This document shows, piece after piece, positions 24,862 to 34,914 of a DNA stretch of 64,000 bases (position 1 is the first letter of the stretch; each line of letters opens with the position of its first letter). Source of the DNA: BM520 sp964474455 (GTDB lineage: Bacteria; Bacteroidota; Bacteroidia; Bacteroidales; BM520); the NCBI GenBank assembly GCA_964474455.1, contig CAYYSU010000008.1, positions 1 to 64,000 of the forward strand. The letters run 5' to 3'. Under the pieces are notes generated by a model. It saw only the letters and a program-made list of their open reading frames with translations, made no database searches and was not told the origin of the DNA. The translations under genes were made by a program, and so were the position numbers.

Positions 24862-27348
24862 TTAATGATAATATACTCTTTTCACCCTCCTAGAAATTGA
24901 TGAGAGTATCTCATAAGGAATGGTATTAATCTTTGCGGCCCGGGTTTTCAAGCTGAAATGCTCATCAAAGATAACGACTTCATCTCCTTCCCGACAATCG
25001 TTAATATTTGTAACGTCGATCATGCACATATCCATACATATCATCCCTACAACCGGAGCCGGTTTGCCTTTTATGTAGAACTCGCCCACTCCATTTGAGA
25101 ATGCCCTGCTCAAGCCATCAGCATAGCCAATCGGAACAACAGCAATTCGGGATTCTTTCTCTGCAATAAATGCTCTGTCATAGCCCACACTCTCTCCGGG
25201 CATTATCACTTTTATTTGTGATATCGTAGATTTCAGGGAGCAAACGTTCTCCAGTGAGTTCTGCACTTCTTCAACACCAGAAATTCCGTACAGACTAATC
25301 CCCAGCCTTACCATTTCAAACTGAGCGTCCGGAAAACGAAGTATTCCGTCGGAATTAAGGATATGCCTCATCACAGGATACTCCAGTGCATCTGTAAAAA
25401 GGCTGGAAAAAATTTCAAAACGGCGTATCTGTTCTTGCGTAAACTCATCTTCAGCACTATTTCCGCTGGCAGCCAAATGGCTGAATACTGACCTTACAAC
25501 TACCTGAGGGTGCTCTCTTAACTTTTGCGCCAGTTCAGCAATATCTTTCGACTCAAAACCTAGCCTATGCATACCTGTATCCAACTTGATATGAATAGAT
25601 ACCGGGTTGTCATGATGATAATGATCCATCTCCTCGATGGATATCAAAAGGTTTTCCAATGAAGAAAAGCTGTATATCTCCGGTTCCAGGTCAAATTTCA
25701 AAATTGCCCCGAAACTGTCACGCTCTGGGTTTAGCACCAATATTGGTAGTGTAATTCCGCTCTCTCTCAGGTCGATGCCTTCATCTGTAAAGGCAACAGC
25801 CAGATAATCCACATGATGAAACTGTAGTAAAGATGCCACCTCAACGCTACCACTACCATACGAAAATGCTTTCACCATAGCCATAATCTTTACCCCCGGA
25901 AAGACCTTCTCTCGATAATATTTCAGATTGTTTACTATGGCCTCCATATTTACTTGCAGGATAGTCTCATGATCCTTCTTCTGCAATGATTGATTGATAC
26001 GCTCAAAACCAAAAATCCTTGCGCCTTTTACCAAAATTGCATCATCATTAAAACTGGAGAAAGGAAAATTCCTTATGAAACTGCTGGTATCAGGAAAAAA
26101 TTCTGTCTCCGCCTCAAAAAGCTCAGGGAAACGGTTTATTGATGATCCGATGCCAATCAATTTTGCAATGCCCTTCTCTTTCAACAGCTTTGCAACGTCA
26201 TAATAAAGCTCGCGGTCCGGAATACCACTTTGCAGGATATCTGACAGTATAACAATTTTTCTTTTGTTTTGTAAATTCTGATTCAGAAAATCCAGGGCAA
26301 TCTGCAGTGAGTCAATATCCAGGCTGTAACTATCATTGATAACAGTACAATTATTCACACCCTCATTAAGCTCCAGGCGCATCTCTACATTATGGAGCAT
26401 TTTCATTCTTCTTCGTATTACCTTGGCGGGATATTCAAAATTGCGCATCACCACCCAGCAATGAATGGCGTTTTCTATTGATGCAGCATCAAAGAAGGGA
26501 ATATCAATATATTCCTCATCACCAATAAATGTAGCAACAATCCGTGTAAAACACTCCTTTTTCTCTACCTTGGTGATGATAACATCAGCTTCATTGCGAT
26601 GGCTCCATGACAACAGTTCTCTTTCCTGCTGCTGTCCGGAACGTGCAAGAACTTCAGAAATTTCAGGGTAATCAGACGAATATATCAATCGTTTAACATT
26701 GCGGAAGAGCTTAAATTTCTCCCCTGCCTTTTGCGTGTTATTAATAAAATTTACATCATGAGCGTGGCCAACATTGGTAAAAATACCAATATTAGGGTTT
26801 ATAATATCTCTTAACGCATCCATCTCTCCCGGTTCCGATATCCCGGCCTCAAAAATTGCCAGATGATGATATTCATTCATCTGCCATACCGAGAGGGGAA
26901 CTCCAATCTGCGAATTATAACTCTTTGGGCTTCTGATGATATTATAATCTTTTGATAAAAGCTCATACAACCACTCCTTAACAACGGTTTTACCATTGGA
27001 TCCCGTTATAGCGATTACGGGGTATGAAAACTGATTGCGATGTGCTGCTGCTAACAACTGCAAAGCCTTCAGGGTATTCTCCACAAGGATAAAGTTTGTC
27101 TTCTCAAAGATCTTTATATCAAAACACTTTTTAGAAATAACAAAATTTCGAACACCTTTATCGTATAGCTCATGGATATAGTTATGACCATCATTTGACA
27201 CACCTTCCAGGGCGAAAAACAAAGTCTTATGAGGTGATGCCAACTTCCGGGAATCTGTCAGTATCTCCACAATAGAAACATGGTATTTGCGGGAAGAAAA
27301 AAGCTGACCACGAATTAGATCAGCAACTTTCATAATTGTATATTTCAT
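24862..27348 (-). CDS. bifunctional MurF ligase-alanine racemase
   Basis: An 828-residue fusion common in Bacteroidota. Residues 1 to about 455 are UDP-N-acetylmuramoyl-tripeptide--D-alanyl-D-alanine ligase (MurF), with the ATP loop ITGSNGKTVVKE near 115. Residues from about 460 on are a fold-type III PLP alanine racemase, with the PLP lysine in AMVKAFSYGSG (about 493) and the catalytic Tyr in VGYDRAF (about 723). The two parts make D-alanine and attach the D-Ala-D-Ala unit to the muramyl peptide in the cytoplasm. It follows pdxA by 24 bp, and pyridoxal phosphate is the racemase cofactor. In some fusions the MurF half is inactive; here its P-loop is intact. Confidence 0.95.
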   Translation of the reverse strand: MKYTIMKVADLIRGQLFSSRKYHVSIVEILTDSRKLASPHKTLFFALEGVSNDGHNYIHELYDKGVRNFVISKKCFDIKIFEKTNFILVENTLKALQLLAAAHRNQFSYPVIAITGSNGKTVVKEWLYELLSKDYNIIRSPKSYNSQIGVPLSVWQMNEYHHLAIFEAGISEPGEMDALRDIINPNIGIFTNVGHAHDVNFINNTQKAGEKFKLFRNVKRLIYSSDYPEISEVLARSGQQQERELLSWSHRNEADVIITKVEKKECFTRIVATFIGDEEYIDIPFFDAASIENAIHCWVVMRNFEYPAKVIRRRMKMLHNVEMRLELNEGVNNCTVINDSYSLDIDSLQIALDFLNQNLQNKRKIVILSDILQSGIPDRELYYDVAKLLKEKGIAKLIGIGSSINRFPELFEAETEFFPDTSSFIRNFPFSSFNDDAILVKGARIFGFERINQSLQKKDHETILQVNMEAIVNNLKYYREKVFPGVKIMAMVKAFSYGSGSVEVASLLQFHHVDYLAVAFTDEGIDLRESGITLPILVLNPERDSFGAILKFDLEPEIYSFSSLENLLISIEEMDHYHHDNPVSIHIKLDTGMHRLGFESKDIAELAQKLREHPQVVVRSVFSHLAASGNSAEDEFTQEQIRRFEIFSSLFTDALEYPVMRHILNSDGILRFPDAQFEMVRLGISLYGISGVEEVQNSLENVCSLKSTISQIKVIMPGESVGYDRAFIAEKESRIAVVPIGYADGLSRAFSNGVGEFYIKGKPAPVVGMICMDMCMIDVTNINDCREGDEVVIFDEHFSLKTRAAKINTIPYEILSSISRRVKRVYYH

Positions 27349-27372
27349 AAAACTCTATATTTAGACAGAAAA

Positions 27373-28452
27373 TCAGCCTCTGTCATCAGGATACATCCGC
27401 AGCGACTCTATGGTATGATCTTCAGAATACTGTTTCTGATTATCTACTATTTCCTGTGCCAAAAATAGTGCTTTTCTTGTGGCATCGGGGTTAAAATCTC
27501 CTATCCCTGCCATCTGAATGCCCGAGTCGTGTGCCGGTTGTGTTACTACACATGGTAATCCTGAATAATATAAAACGCCATTAGATGCTGATAACGTACG
27601 GAAAGGTACCAAGCCCTGGTCATGATACAGAGCTAGCACAGCATCAAATTTCTTAAAGGATCCTGACTCAAAGAATCTATCTGACGCAAAAGGACCATAA
27701 ACCTGCATACCCTGTTCAGCACACTCTTTAATGGCGGGAATTATATGCTCTTTCTCTTCACGACCTATCTCATTTAACACTTCACAATGAGGATTTAAAG
27801 CCAAGACGGCTATCTCAGGAGATGGTATTGCAAAGTCACGCTTCAGGCATTCATTCATCTGTGTAATACGCTTTACTATTAGGTGCTTTTCTATTGCGGA
27901 AGGAATATCACGGAAAGGAATATGGCCTGTAACAAACCCTATCTTCATAATATCATCAATCATAAAAAGAAGGGTGTCTTCTGCTTTCATCACGGTAAGG
28001 AGGTAGTCATCCAAGTCATGGAATGTCGTACCTGCCAGGCGGAAAACACTGCTGCCTATAGGAAGGTTTACAATGGCATCCAAAGTACCATGCATCATAT
28101 CATTAATTGCTGTATCCAAAGCCAGGATACTCATCTTTGCCGCCTCTTCGGTCTGCCGCCCCATCTCAATGCGAATCTCATTTTCCGTGATGTTGATGAT
28201 ATTAGCACGCCGCGAATTGGCGAAATCGGATCTCTTCACAAGGTTAAAGCTAAAATCCTCTCTGTTGAGAACCTTACGGTGGTAACTAGCCACCTTGGAA
28301 GATCCGTAAACAACAGGTGTGAAAAAATCAAAAATTCTACTGTCAGTGAATACCTTTATCAGTATCTCATACGATACACCATTGATATTTCCATGAGTAA
28401 TGCCGATAACAGGCTTAGACGAAGTTCGTTGAACAGGCTGTTGAGTATCCAT
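27373..28452 (-). CDS. pdxA: 4-hydroxythreonine-4-phosphate dehydrogenase
   Basis: A 359-residue NAD-dependent, metal-requiring enzyme of the DXP-dependent vitamin B6 pathway, oxidising 4-phosphohydroxy-L-threonine. Family signatures are ITHGNINGVSYE at the N-terminus (usual GDPxGIGPE), HDLDDYL, LNPHCEV and YHDQGLVPFR, carrying the metal-binding histidines. The N-terminal region deviates from the strict GDPAGIGPE form, as in other Bacteroidota. It has its own -7 element and is probably co-transcribed with murF-alr, a plausible pairing of PLP synthesis with a PLP enzyme. Confidence 0.92.
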   Translation of the reverse strand: MDTQQPVQRTSSKPVIGITHGNINGVSYEILIKVFTDSRIFDFFTPVVYGSSKVASYHRKVLNREDFSFNLVKRSDFANSRRANIINITENEIRIEMGRQTEEAAKMSILALDTAINDMMHGTLDAIVNLPIGSSVFRLAGTTFHDLDDYLLTVMKAEDTLLFMIDDIMKIGFVTGHIPFRDIPSAIEKHLIVKRITQMNECLKRDFAIPSPEIAVLALNPHCEVLNEIGREEKEHIIPAIKECAEQGMQVYGPFASDRFFESGSFKKFDAVLALYHDQGLVPFRTLSASNGVLYYSGLPCVVTQPAHDSGIQMAGIGDFNPDATRKALFLAQEIVDNQKQYSEDHTIESLRMYPDDRG

Positions 28453-28474
28453 AAAAGATTCGGTTTGTGCCTAA

Positions 28475-28482
28475 CAAAGATA
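28475..28482 (-). promoter_or_regulatory. -7 element of pdxA
   Basis: TATCTTTG, 22 bp upstream of the pdxA start; GGTT rather than TTTG lies about 19 bp upstream. Confidence 0.45.
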
Positions 28483-28533
28483 AAAAATTAACCGGATATT
28501 TAACCAGGAATTTATCAACAGCCTGATATAAAC

Positions 28534-29961
28534 CTATATCATATTTCTAAAATACCGGAAAAGCATGCGCACTCCAACACCTGTGCCACCTACTCCGCGG
28601 TATCCGTATCGCGAATTTACCAGCGCCGTACCGGCAATATCCAGGTGTATGTATGGATAATCAGTAAAGTACTCCAGGAACTTTCCTGCTGTGATAGCAC
28701 CACCTTCAGCACCGGTACTGATATTTCGGATATCAGCAATTTCCGATTTCATAAGTTCTTTGTAATCATCCCACAGAGGAAACTCCACAATACGCTCGCA
28801 AACCTGACTTCCGGCTTCCTGCAAATTTTTAAATGCTTCTTCTGCCTTTGCCTGCATGCCAACAGTGGCATATTTACCTACGGCACGTTGTGCTGCACCG
28901 GTAAGTGTGGCAGCGTCTATTACCACTTCAGGGTCAAACTGTTTTGCATAAGCAAGTGCATCAGCAAGAATCAAACGACCTTCGGCATCAGTATTCAGAA
29001 CTTCCACAGTAGCCCCATTGTACATTGTAAGAATATCACCACTAACAATAGCATTGCCATTGACACGGTTATCGGTGGCAGGTACCAGCATGATAATGTG
29101 AACCGGCAGCTTAGCCATAGCAGCAGCATATATAGCACCTCCCACAGCAGCTGCACCACCCATATCCGACTTCATATCATCCATATAAACACCGGTCTTA
29201 ATATTCATTCCTCCGGTATCATACACAACACCCTTACCCACAAGAATAACTGGCTTTTTGTTAACAGCATTCGCCGGTTTCCATTCCAGCTTTGTGAATG
29301 TAGGATCATCAACACTACCCATATTAACACCCAGCAGTCCGCCCATACGCAAGGATTCTATCTGCTTTCTGTCAAATACCTCCACATCCATTCCTGATTC
29401 TGAAGCCATCTCTTTAAATGCTTCCGCCAATGCCTCGGCATTAAGTGTCATCACAGGCTCATTAACCAAATCGCGGGCCCGGAAGGTTGCTTTTATCACT
29501 GCCTTTAACAACATCAGTTCCTTCTCTGAAACAGCATCGCTTATAAGATCAACATCACCGGCGATTTTAACATCTTCCTTCTCTTTTACTTTGTAGTTTC
29601 CAAAAGCATAAGATCCCAGAGCGTAACCTTCAACACATGCAAGCATCTTATCCTGCCTTTTTACATGGTCATAAATTGCAAGGTTGCGTTGCTTCTCATT
29701 TTTTATCTGACACCACAAGTCATCACCGGCCTTACGGCAATCTTCCAGAGCCGCATTATCATCCTTATCAGTAATAAAAACAACATAATCCCTGTGCGTC
29801 AAACGGTTTATGGAAACAATACTCTTTTTATCCTCTTTCTGTCCGGATAAATATGTGATCTCTTCTCCGGAAAATTTTTCTTTGGGAAGATCATCAACGG
29901 TAAGAACAAGATGAGCTGCATGACTCTTCATGCTACTATCTTTAACGAGTTGTATATTCAT
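28534..29961 (-). CDS. M17 leucyl aminopeptidase
   Basis: A 475-residue cytosolic two-metal aminopeptidase removing N-terminal residues from peptides. The C-terminal catalytic domain has the family signature NTDAEGRLILADAL (from about 318) and the metal-site lysine/aspartate region GKGVVYDTGGMNIKT (about 243). The N-terminal domain is divergent, as usual. It starts four bp downstream of kdtA and closes the three-gene unit OMP-kdtA-aminopeptidase. Confidence 0.94.
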   Translation of the reverse strand: MNIQLVKDSSMKSHAAHLVLTVDDLPKEKFSGEEITYLSGQKEDKKSIVSINRLTHRDYVVFITDKDDNAALEDCRKAGDDLWCQIKNEKQRNLAIYDHVKRQDKMLACVEGYALGSYAFGNYKVKEKEDVKIAGDVDLISDAVSEKELMLLKAVIKATFRARDLVNEPVMTLNAEALAEAFKEMASESGMDVEVFDRKQIESLRMGGLLGVNMGSVDDPTFTKLEWKPANAVNKKPVILVGKGVVYDTGGMNIKTGVYMDDMKSDMGGAAAVGGAIYAAAMAKLPVHIIMLVPATDNRVNGNAIVSGDILTMYNGATVEVLNTDAEGRLILADALAYAKQFDPEVVIDAATLTGAAQRAVGKYATVGMQAKAEEAFKNLQEAGSQVCERIVEFPLWDDYKELMKSEIADIRNISTGAEGGAITAGKFLEYFTDYPYIHLDIAGTALVNSRYGYRGVGGTGVGVRMLFRYFRNMI

Positions 29962-29964
29962 AAT

Positions 29965-31200
29965 TTATATTTTTGATTTTAGAATGGAGAAAACTGTTGA
30001 TGAGGCGCCTCTGTTTTCATTCATAAAGCCTGAGCTACCGATACAAGCCTCATCATAGATATCTTTTTTTGTAAACAAATCTGTAAGGATACGGTTCAAC
30101 GACTCCTGATCTTTAACCCCGAAGCCACCACGAACCTTTTCCAGACCTTTTGCTTCAGGAAACTTCTTGTTGTTGGGACCAAAAACTACTGGGATTCCAT
30201 ATGCTGTAGCCTCCAGAATATTGTGCATCCCTTTTCCAAAGCCACCTCCCACGTAGGCCACCTTAGCACATCGGTATACCGCCGAGAGCAACCCGATACA
30301 GTCAATAATAAGCACGCGCTTTTTATCTTTTGAGGAATCAAAAGACGAATATGCAATAGCCTCATCACCAAATAGTTCAAGAATTTTTATTATATGGTTA
30401 TCATCCACTTCGTGGGGAGCAATAATTATCTTAGTATCTTGAGGGAGTAATGAAAAAGTCCCTTTCAGCATAGCCTCGTCAACGGGCCAGGTACTACCAC
30501 AAACAAGTACTTTAGAAGTCTCACAAAACGCAGTGATTTTTTCCGGCACCGTACTCCTATCAGCAATCTCCATAACCCTGTCGAAACGGGTATCACCACT
30601 AACAATCATATTGGTAATATCAATGCTTTCAAGTAATTCTTCGGATTTTTCATCCTGCAGAAAAAAATATTCCACCATCCTTAAATGCCTGCGAAACCAG
30701 AAGCCATACCACTTAAAGAAGTGCTGTGATTCTCTAAAGATCCCACTTATCACAAATATCGGCACACTATTACGTGATAACACATCAATATAATTAAACC
30801 AATACTCATATTTCACCAAAAAAAGGAGATCCGGTTTTACGATATTATAGAAGCGTTTTGCATTTATAAGAGTATCTGCCGGAAGGTAGAATATATAATC
30901 TGCTCCGTGATATTTCTTTCTTACTTCATATCCGGAAGGAGAAAAAAATGTCAACAGGATTTTATAATCAGGATATTGCTTTTTAAAACTTTCGATAATT
31001 GGTCTGCCCTGCTCAAACTCCCCCAGAGAAGCACAGTGAAACCAGGCTAGTTTGTCTTTTTCATCACGAAGGTCACCTGAAAGTTGTTGAAAGATATTAT
31101 GTCGTCCCTTCACCCATCCTCTGGCTTTAGGATAAAAAAATGATGCCAGAATAATAGAGAAACGGTATATTCTTATTCCTATTTCATATAAAAAACGCAT
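29965..31200 (-). CDS. kdtA: 3-deoxy-D-manno-octulosonic acid transferase
   Basis: A 411-residue GT30 glycosyltransferase (waaA) that adds Kdo to lipid A precursors on the inner face of the cytoplasmic membrane. An N-terminal hydrophobic segment is followed by HCASLGEFEQGRP (about 55-67), which holds the catalytic Glu, and the C-terminal GT-B domain contains YVGGGFGKGMHNILEA and GPNNKKFPEA. Length is normal. It sits two bp after the beta-barrel gene and four bp before the aminopeptidase. Confidence 0.95.
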   Translation of the reverse strand: MRFLYEIGIRIYRFSIILASFFYPKARGWVKGRHNIFQQLSGDLRDEKDKLAWFHCASLGEFEQGRPIIESFKKQYPDYKILLTFFSPSGYEVRKKYHGADYIFYLPADTLINAKRFYNIVKPDLLFLVKYEYWFNYIDVLSRNSVPIFVISGIFRESQHFFKWYGFWFRRHLRMVEYFFLQDEKSEELLESIDITNMIVSGDTRFDRVMEIADRSTVPEKITAFCETSKVLVCGSTWPVDEAMLKGTFSLLPQDTKIIIAPHEVDDNHIIKILELFGDEAIAYSSFDSSKDKKRVLIIDCIGLLSAVYRCAKVAYVGGGFGKGMHNILEATAYGIPVVFGPNNKKFPEAKGLEKVRGGFGVKDQESLNRILTDLFTKKDIYDEACIGSSGFMNENRGASSTVFSILKSKI

Positions 31201-31202
31201 CT

Positions 31203-31964
31203 CTAATAGTAATAATATGATGATGTACTACGTCGATACAGTGGCAGCATCCATCCCACTTTCACACTAAAAAATATGTCATGCCTGAGGTCTTGTGACT
31301 CCGGACCCATCAAATCAAACTGATAATCCCTTAAGGGTTTTGTCATAGCATGTTTAAACTCCATTCCCGCATAGAAATTAAAGATATTCTGCGGGTCAAT
31401 ATTTTGATATCCCAGGAAAAGCGAGTACACAGGGCCACCGGAGAGACGATCATAACCATTCATATAATCACCATAAATCTGTGGTGCCAGGTTCATATAA
31501 ACCTCGGTATGGATCTTATGAGTTAGGTATCCTGCTCCCACATTAAGAAGCAGGCCACTATTGGGATTTCGACCATATTTTTGAAACACTCTCCCAACAG
31601 TACCGGTAATGGCAAACCCACGCTCATAGGAATCCATAAGAGCCATTCCTCCGGTAGCATCAATAATATAACCATTGGAAGCTGTAATATTTTCAAAAAC
31701 AGACTCAGTATCTTTTACTTCACCACCAAAAAGATATTCATACTCAACACCAAAAGTCCAGTTATTACTGTTTTTAAACATATAAGAACCGCCAACACCG
31801 CCATTTACACCATATCTGTCAGCCATATCACCGGCCGGAACGGAGAATCCCAAGCCGATACGAACAAGTTGTATATTAATAGTAGTGTCTGAAATCTGAG
31901 TAACACCACCTAAAGCCGTGAACACCAACAAAAGTGACAAAAAACAGGGTGAGAAATTTTTCAT
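31203..31964 (-). CDS. outer-membrane beta-barrel protein, function unknown
   Basis: A 253-residue protein with a signal peptide (MKNFSPCFLSLLLVF..., cleaved around residue 25) and alternating aromatic/Gly strands: FGVEYEYLFGG, LNVGAGYLTH, YSLFLGYQ, FYAGMEFKH and a final VKVGWMLPLYRR. I do not recognise a named family; it looks like a small outer-membrane barrel. The start at 31964 gives the signal peptide and lies after a good promoter; the longer frame from 32009 would begin inside that promoter. It leads the unit with kdtA, suggesting a link to LPS or the outer membrane, which is inference only. Confidence 0.75.
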   Translation of the reverse strand: MKNFSPCFLSLLLVFTALGGVTQISDTTINIQLVRIGLGFSVPAGDMADRYGVNGGVGGSYMFKNSNNWTFGVEYEYLFGGEVKDTESVFENITASNGYIIDATGGMALMDSYERGFAITGTVGRVFQKYGRNPNSGLLLNVGAGYLTHKIHTEVYMNLAPQIYGDYMNGYDRLSGGPVYSLFLGYQNIDPQNIFNFYAGMEFKHAMTKPLRDYQFDLMGPESQDLRHDIFFSVKVGWMLPLYRRSTSSYYYY

Positions 31965-31982
31965 ATTTTTTTTAATAAAACG

Positions 31983-32012
31983 CAAAAGTACATAATTAAC
32001 CTCAAACACAAT
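31983..32012 (-). promoter_or_regulatory. promoter of the OMP-kdtA-aminopeptidase unit
   Basis: ATTG (32009-32012), 18 bp, TACTTTTG (31983-31990), 18 bp before the ATG at 31964. It decides the start codon against 32009. Confidence 0.65.
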
Positions 32013-32182
32013 TCCCCTTCACGGTAGTATTATTAAACGTATTTTCATGTGTAAGATTGTCTATCTGTCTAAACATAATTACCTTTACACGATTTTAAAA
32101 AAGTTTTTTTTCGGATAACATAAAGCCGAGAGTTTTACGTTTTGGTACTAACAAAAAGATGTTTCCCACACAAAGCAAAACC

Positions 32183-33307
32183 ATGAAAAAAATTCAAATG
32201 GTAGATTTGGCTGGCCAATACCATAAAATAAAAGAAGAAATTGACGAAGCCGTACTTAATGTTATTGGCAGCGCTGCATATATCAACGGCCCTGAAGTTC
32301 ACAGCTTTAGCCGTGAAATGGAAGAATATCTCGATGTAAAACATATGATCCCATGTGGCAATGGTACTGACGCATTGCAGGTTGCTATGATGGCTCTCGG
32401 TCTCAAACCCGGCGACGAAGTTATCACAACCTCCTTCACATTTATTGCCACGGCAGAAGTTATAGCGCTCCTGGGCCTCACTCCTGTGCTTGTGGATGTA
32501 CTTCCAAACACATTCAACATAGATCCTGAGGCAATAAAAAATGCTATCACATCAAAAACAAAAGCTATCGTTCCGGTTCACCTGTTTGGTCAGTGTGCCG
32601 ATATGGAAGAGATAATGGCGATTGCTAAAGAGAATAACCTTTTCGTAATAGAGGATTTCTGCCAGGCTATTGGATCTGAATACACCTTCAGCGACGGGAC
32701 AGTGAAAAAAGCCGGCACAATGGGCGATGTGGCAGGAGTATCTTTCTTCCCCTCAAAAAACCTGGGTTGCTATGGCGACGGTGGCGCAATCTTCACCAAT
32801 AACGACGAGCTTGCAAAACAACTGAAAATAATGGTAAATCATGGTATGACAGTGCGTTACTATCACGATTATGTTGGTGTAAACAGTCGTCTCGATAGTA
32901 TCCAGGCGGCGATACTCCGCATCAAACTACGCCGATTAGATAAGTATTGTGCTGAGCGCCAGAGAGCTGCTTCTTATTATAATAATGCTTTCGCAGATTG
33001 TAAAAAAATCACTACTCCTGTAATAGGAAAAAACACTACTCACGTATTTCATCAATATACTCTTGTGCTAAAAGACGTGGATCGTGAAGGTCTGCAGAAG
33101 CATCTTGGTGATAAAGAAATCCCGGCGCCCATATACTACCCCGTACCGCTTCACATGCAGAAAGCATACATAAACCCACGTTACAATGAGGGCGATTTTC
33201 CTGTTACCGAAGCACTGTGTAAAAGTGTTATATCTTTACCAATGCATACAGAACTTGATGATGAACAACTGAAATATATCTCAGACTCAGTACTGGAATT
33301 TATGTAA
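32183..33307 (+). CDS. DegT/DnrJ/EryC1 aminotransferase, WlbC/WbpE-like
   Basis: A 374-residue PLP sugar aminotransferase. The internal-aldimine lysine is K192 in FFPSKNLGCYGDGG; VIEDFCQAIGSE (about 155-166) and the N-terminal MVDLAGQY are typical of the WlbC/WbpE branch. That branch converts UDP-2-acetamido-3-keto-glucuronate to the 3-amino sugar. The acetyltransferase and dehydrogenase of the same route follow directly (50-bp and 2-bp spacing), which supports this assignment. The start at 32183 (MKKIQMVDL) fits the family; 32159 is also in frame. Confidence 0.88.
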   Translation: MKKIQMVDLAGQYHKIKEEIDEAVLNVIGSAAYINGPEVHSFSREMEEYLDVKHMIPCGNGTDALQVAMMALGLKPGDEVITTSFTFIATAEVIALLGLTPVLVDVLPNTFNIDPEAIKNAITSKTKAIVPVHLFGQCADMEEIMAIAKENNLFVIEDFCQAIGSEYTFSDGTVKKAGTMGDVAGVSFFPSKNLGCYGDGGAIFTNNDELAKQLKIMVNHGMTVRYYHDYVGVNSRLDSIQAAILRIKLRRLDKYCAERQRAASYYNNAFADCKKITTPVIGKNTTHVFHQYTLVLKDVDREGLQKHLGDKEIPAPIYYPVPLHMQKAYINPRYNEGDFPVTEALCKSVISLPMHTELDDEQLKYISDSVLEFM

Positions 33308-33357
33308 ATCCAATGCATTCATCGAATAAATATGATGATGCAACAACAAATAAAAAA

Positions 33358-33939
33358 ATGGAACAAAATTACTTCTCACATGAAACAGCTGTAATAGATG
33401 ACCCTTGCGTTATCGGTGCCGGCACAAAGATTTGGCATTTCAGTCATATTATGAGCAACTGCACAATCGGTGAAAACTGTAATATTGGTCAAAATGTAGT
33501 TGTGTCGCCAGGCGTGATACTTGGCAACAATGTGAAGGTACAGAATAATGTCTCTATTTATACCGGAGTAATCTGTGAGGATGATGTTTTTCTAGGTCCT
33601 TCGATGGTCTTCACCAACGTAACAAATCCACGTAGTGCTGTGAACCGTCGCGGGCAATATGCAAAGACAATGGTCAGAAAAGGTGTCTCTATAGGTGCCA
33701 ATGCCACCATTGTCTGCGGGCATGAGCTTGGCGAATATTGTTTCATCGGCGCCGGAGCAGTAATAATCAGCGATGTTCCGGCTTATGCTCTGATGGTTGG
33801 GAATCCTGCCGTTCAAAAGGGATGGATGAGCCGATTCGGCCATAAGATCACTTTCAACGAAAACAACGTCGCAATATGTCCGGAGAGCAAACATCGTTAC
33901 AAACTTAATGACAACACTGTAACCTTCGTAGGAGAATAA
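33358..33939 (+). CDS. UDP-3-amino sugar N-acetyltransferase, WlbB/WbpD-like
   Basis: A 193-residue left-handed beta-helix acyltransferase. Hexapeptide repeats run through IGENCNIGQNVVVSPGVILG and later IGANATIVCGHELGEYCFIG; the VMVGNPAV-like close (ALMVGNPAVQKGW) is typical. It would acetylate the 3-amino group to give UDP-2,3-diacetamido-2,3-dideoxy-glucuronate. The Met at 33358 is preceded by an A-rich stretch and matches the family start; an ATG at 33313, six bases past the aminotransferase stop codon, would add 15 residues. Confidence 0.87.
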   Translation: MEQNYFSHETAVIDDPCVIGAGTKIWHFSHIMSNCTIGENCNIGQNVVVSPGVILGNNVKVQNNVSIYTGVICEDDVFLGPSMVFTNVTNPRSAVNRRGQYAKTMVRKGVSIGANATIVCGHELGEYCFIGAGAVIISDVPAYALMVGNPAVQKGWMSRFGHKITFNENNVAICPESKHRYKLNDNTVTFVGE

Positions 33940-33941
33940 TT

Positions 33942-34895
33942 ATGAATAACAAGATTTACAATTTTGCACTCATTGGAGCTTCAGGATACATAGCACCCCG
34001 CCACATGCGTGCTATAAAAGATACAGGAAACATCCTGCAGGCAGCTCTCGATCGCTCCGACAGTGTAGGAATCATAGACTCCTACTTCCCTGACTCCTCC
34101 TTTTTCCTGGAGTCGGAACGCTTCGACCGCCATCTGGATAAGCTTCGTAGAAAAGGAGAAAACAAAATCGACTACGTAAGTATCTGCTCACCAAACTACC
34201 TGCACGACGCGCATATCCGTTTGGCACTGCGTAACGATGCCCACGCCATTTGTGAAAAACCCCTCGTACTAAACCCCTGGAATGTGGATGCTCTACAGGA
34301 GATTGAAAAAGAGACAGGTAAAAACATCAATGTGATACTTCAACTGCGGCATCATCAGGCTATCCTCGACCTCAAAAAAAAGATCCAAGAGGGACCAAAA
34401 GATAAAATCTATGACGTAGATCTGACATATATCACCAGCCGTGGTCGCTGGTACCAGATCTCTTGGAAGGGAGATCCCGAAAAATCCGGCGGTGTGGCAA
34501 CAAATATTGGTGTACACTTCTTCGATATGCTCACATGGATCTTCGGCGATGTCCAGGATAACATTGTACATTACTCTTCCAAAGAGCAGGCTGCAGGGTT
34601 TATTCAGCTGAAAAGAGCTCGGGTGCGCTGGATCCTAAGCCTGGATTACAACCTCATACCTCAGCAGGTGCGAGAAGCAGGACAAAGAACCTTCCGTTCT
34701 ATTACTATTGAAGGTAAAGAGATAGAGTTTAGCGGTGGATTTACTGAACTGCACACCGTGTCATATCAAAAAATCCTTGCCGAAAAAGGCTTCCGCGCTG
34801 AGGATGCCAGAAAAAGCATCGAAATGGTTCATCATATTCGGAACACTAAACCTGTCGGTTTGAAAGGTGACTATCATCCATTCTTAAAAAAATAA
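33942..34895 (+). CDS. Gfo/Idh/MocA oxidoreductase, WlbA/WbpB-like
   Basis: A 317-residue NAD-dependent dehydrogenase. The Rossmann start is FALIGASGYIAPRHMRAIK, and the conserved EKPLVLNPWNVD and SGGVATNIGVHFFDML segments are those of WlbA/WbpB, which oxidises C3 of UDP-N-acetylglucosaminuronate. It lies two bp after the acetyltransferase. The UDP-GlcNAc 6-dehydrogenase that would make the substrate is not in this window. Confidence 0.9.
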   Translation: MNNKIYNFALIGASGYIAPRHMRAIKDTGNILQAALDRSDSVGIIDSYFPDSSFFLESERFDRHLDKLRRKGENKIDYVSICSPNYLHDAHIRLALRNDAHAICEKPLVLNPWNVDALQEIEKETGKNINVILQLRHHQAILDLKKKIQEGPKDKIYDVDLTYITSRGRWYQISWKGDPEKSGGVATNIGVHFFDMLTWIFGDVQDNIVHYSSKEQAAGFIQLKRARVRWILSLDYNLIPQQVREAGQRTFRSITIEGKEIEFSGGFTELHTVSYQKILAEKGFRAEDARKSIEMVHHIRNTKPVGLKGDYHPFLKK

Positions 34896-34914
34896 CGCCT
34901 TAAAATAAACTATC

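Noticed and set aside
27883..28491. 202-codon frame antisense to pdxA
   Set aside because: Shadow frame within pdxA; no signal, domain or promoter of its own.
28645..29397. 250-codon frame antisense to the leucyl aminopeptidase
   Set aside because: Shadow of a clearly real gene, with low-complexity Ser/Thr/His composition and no domain.
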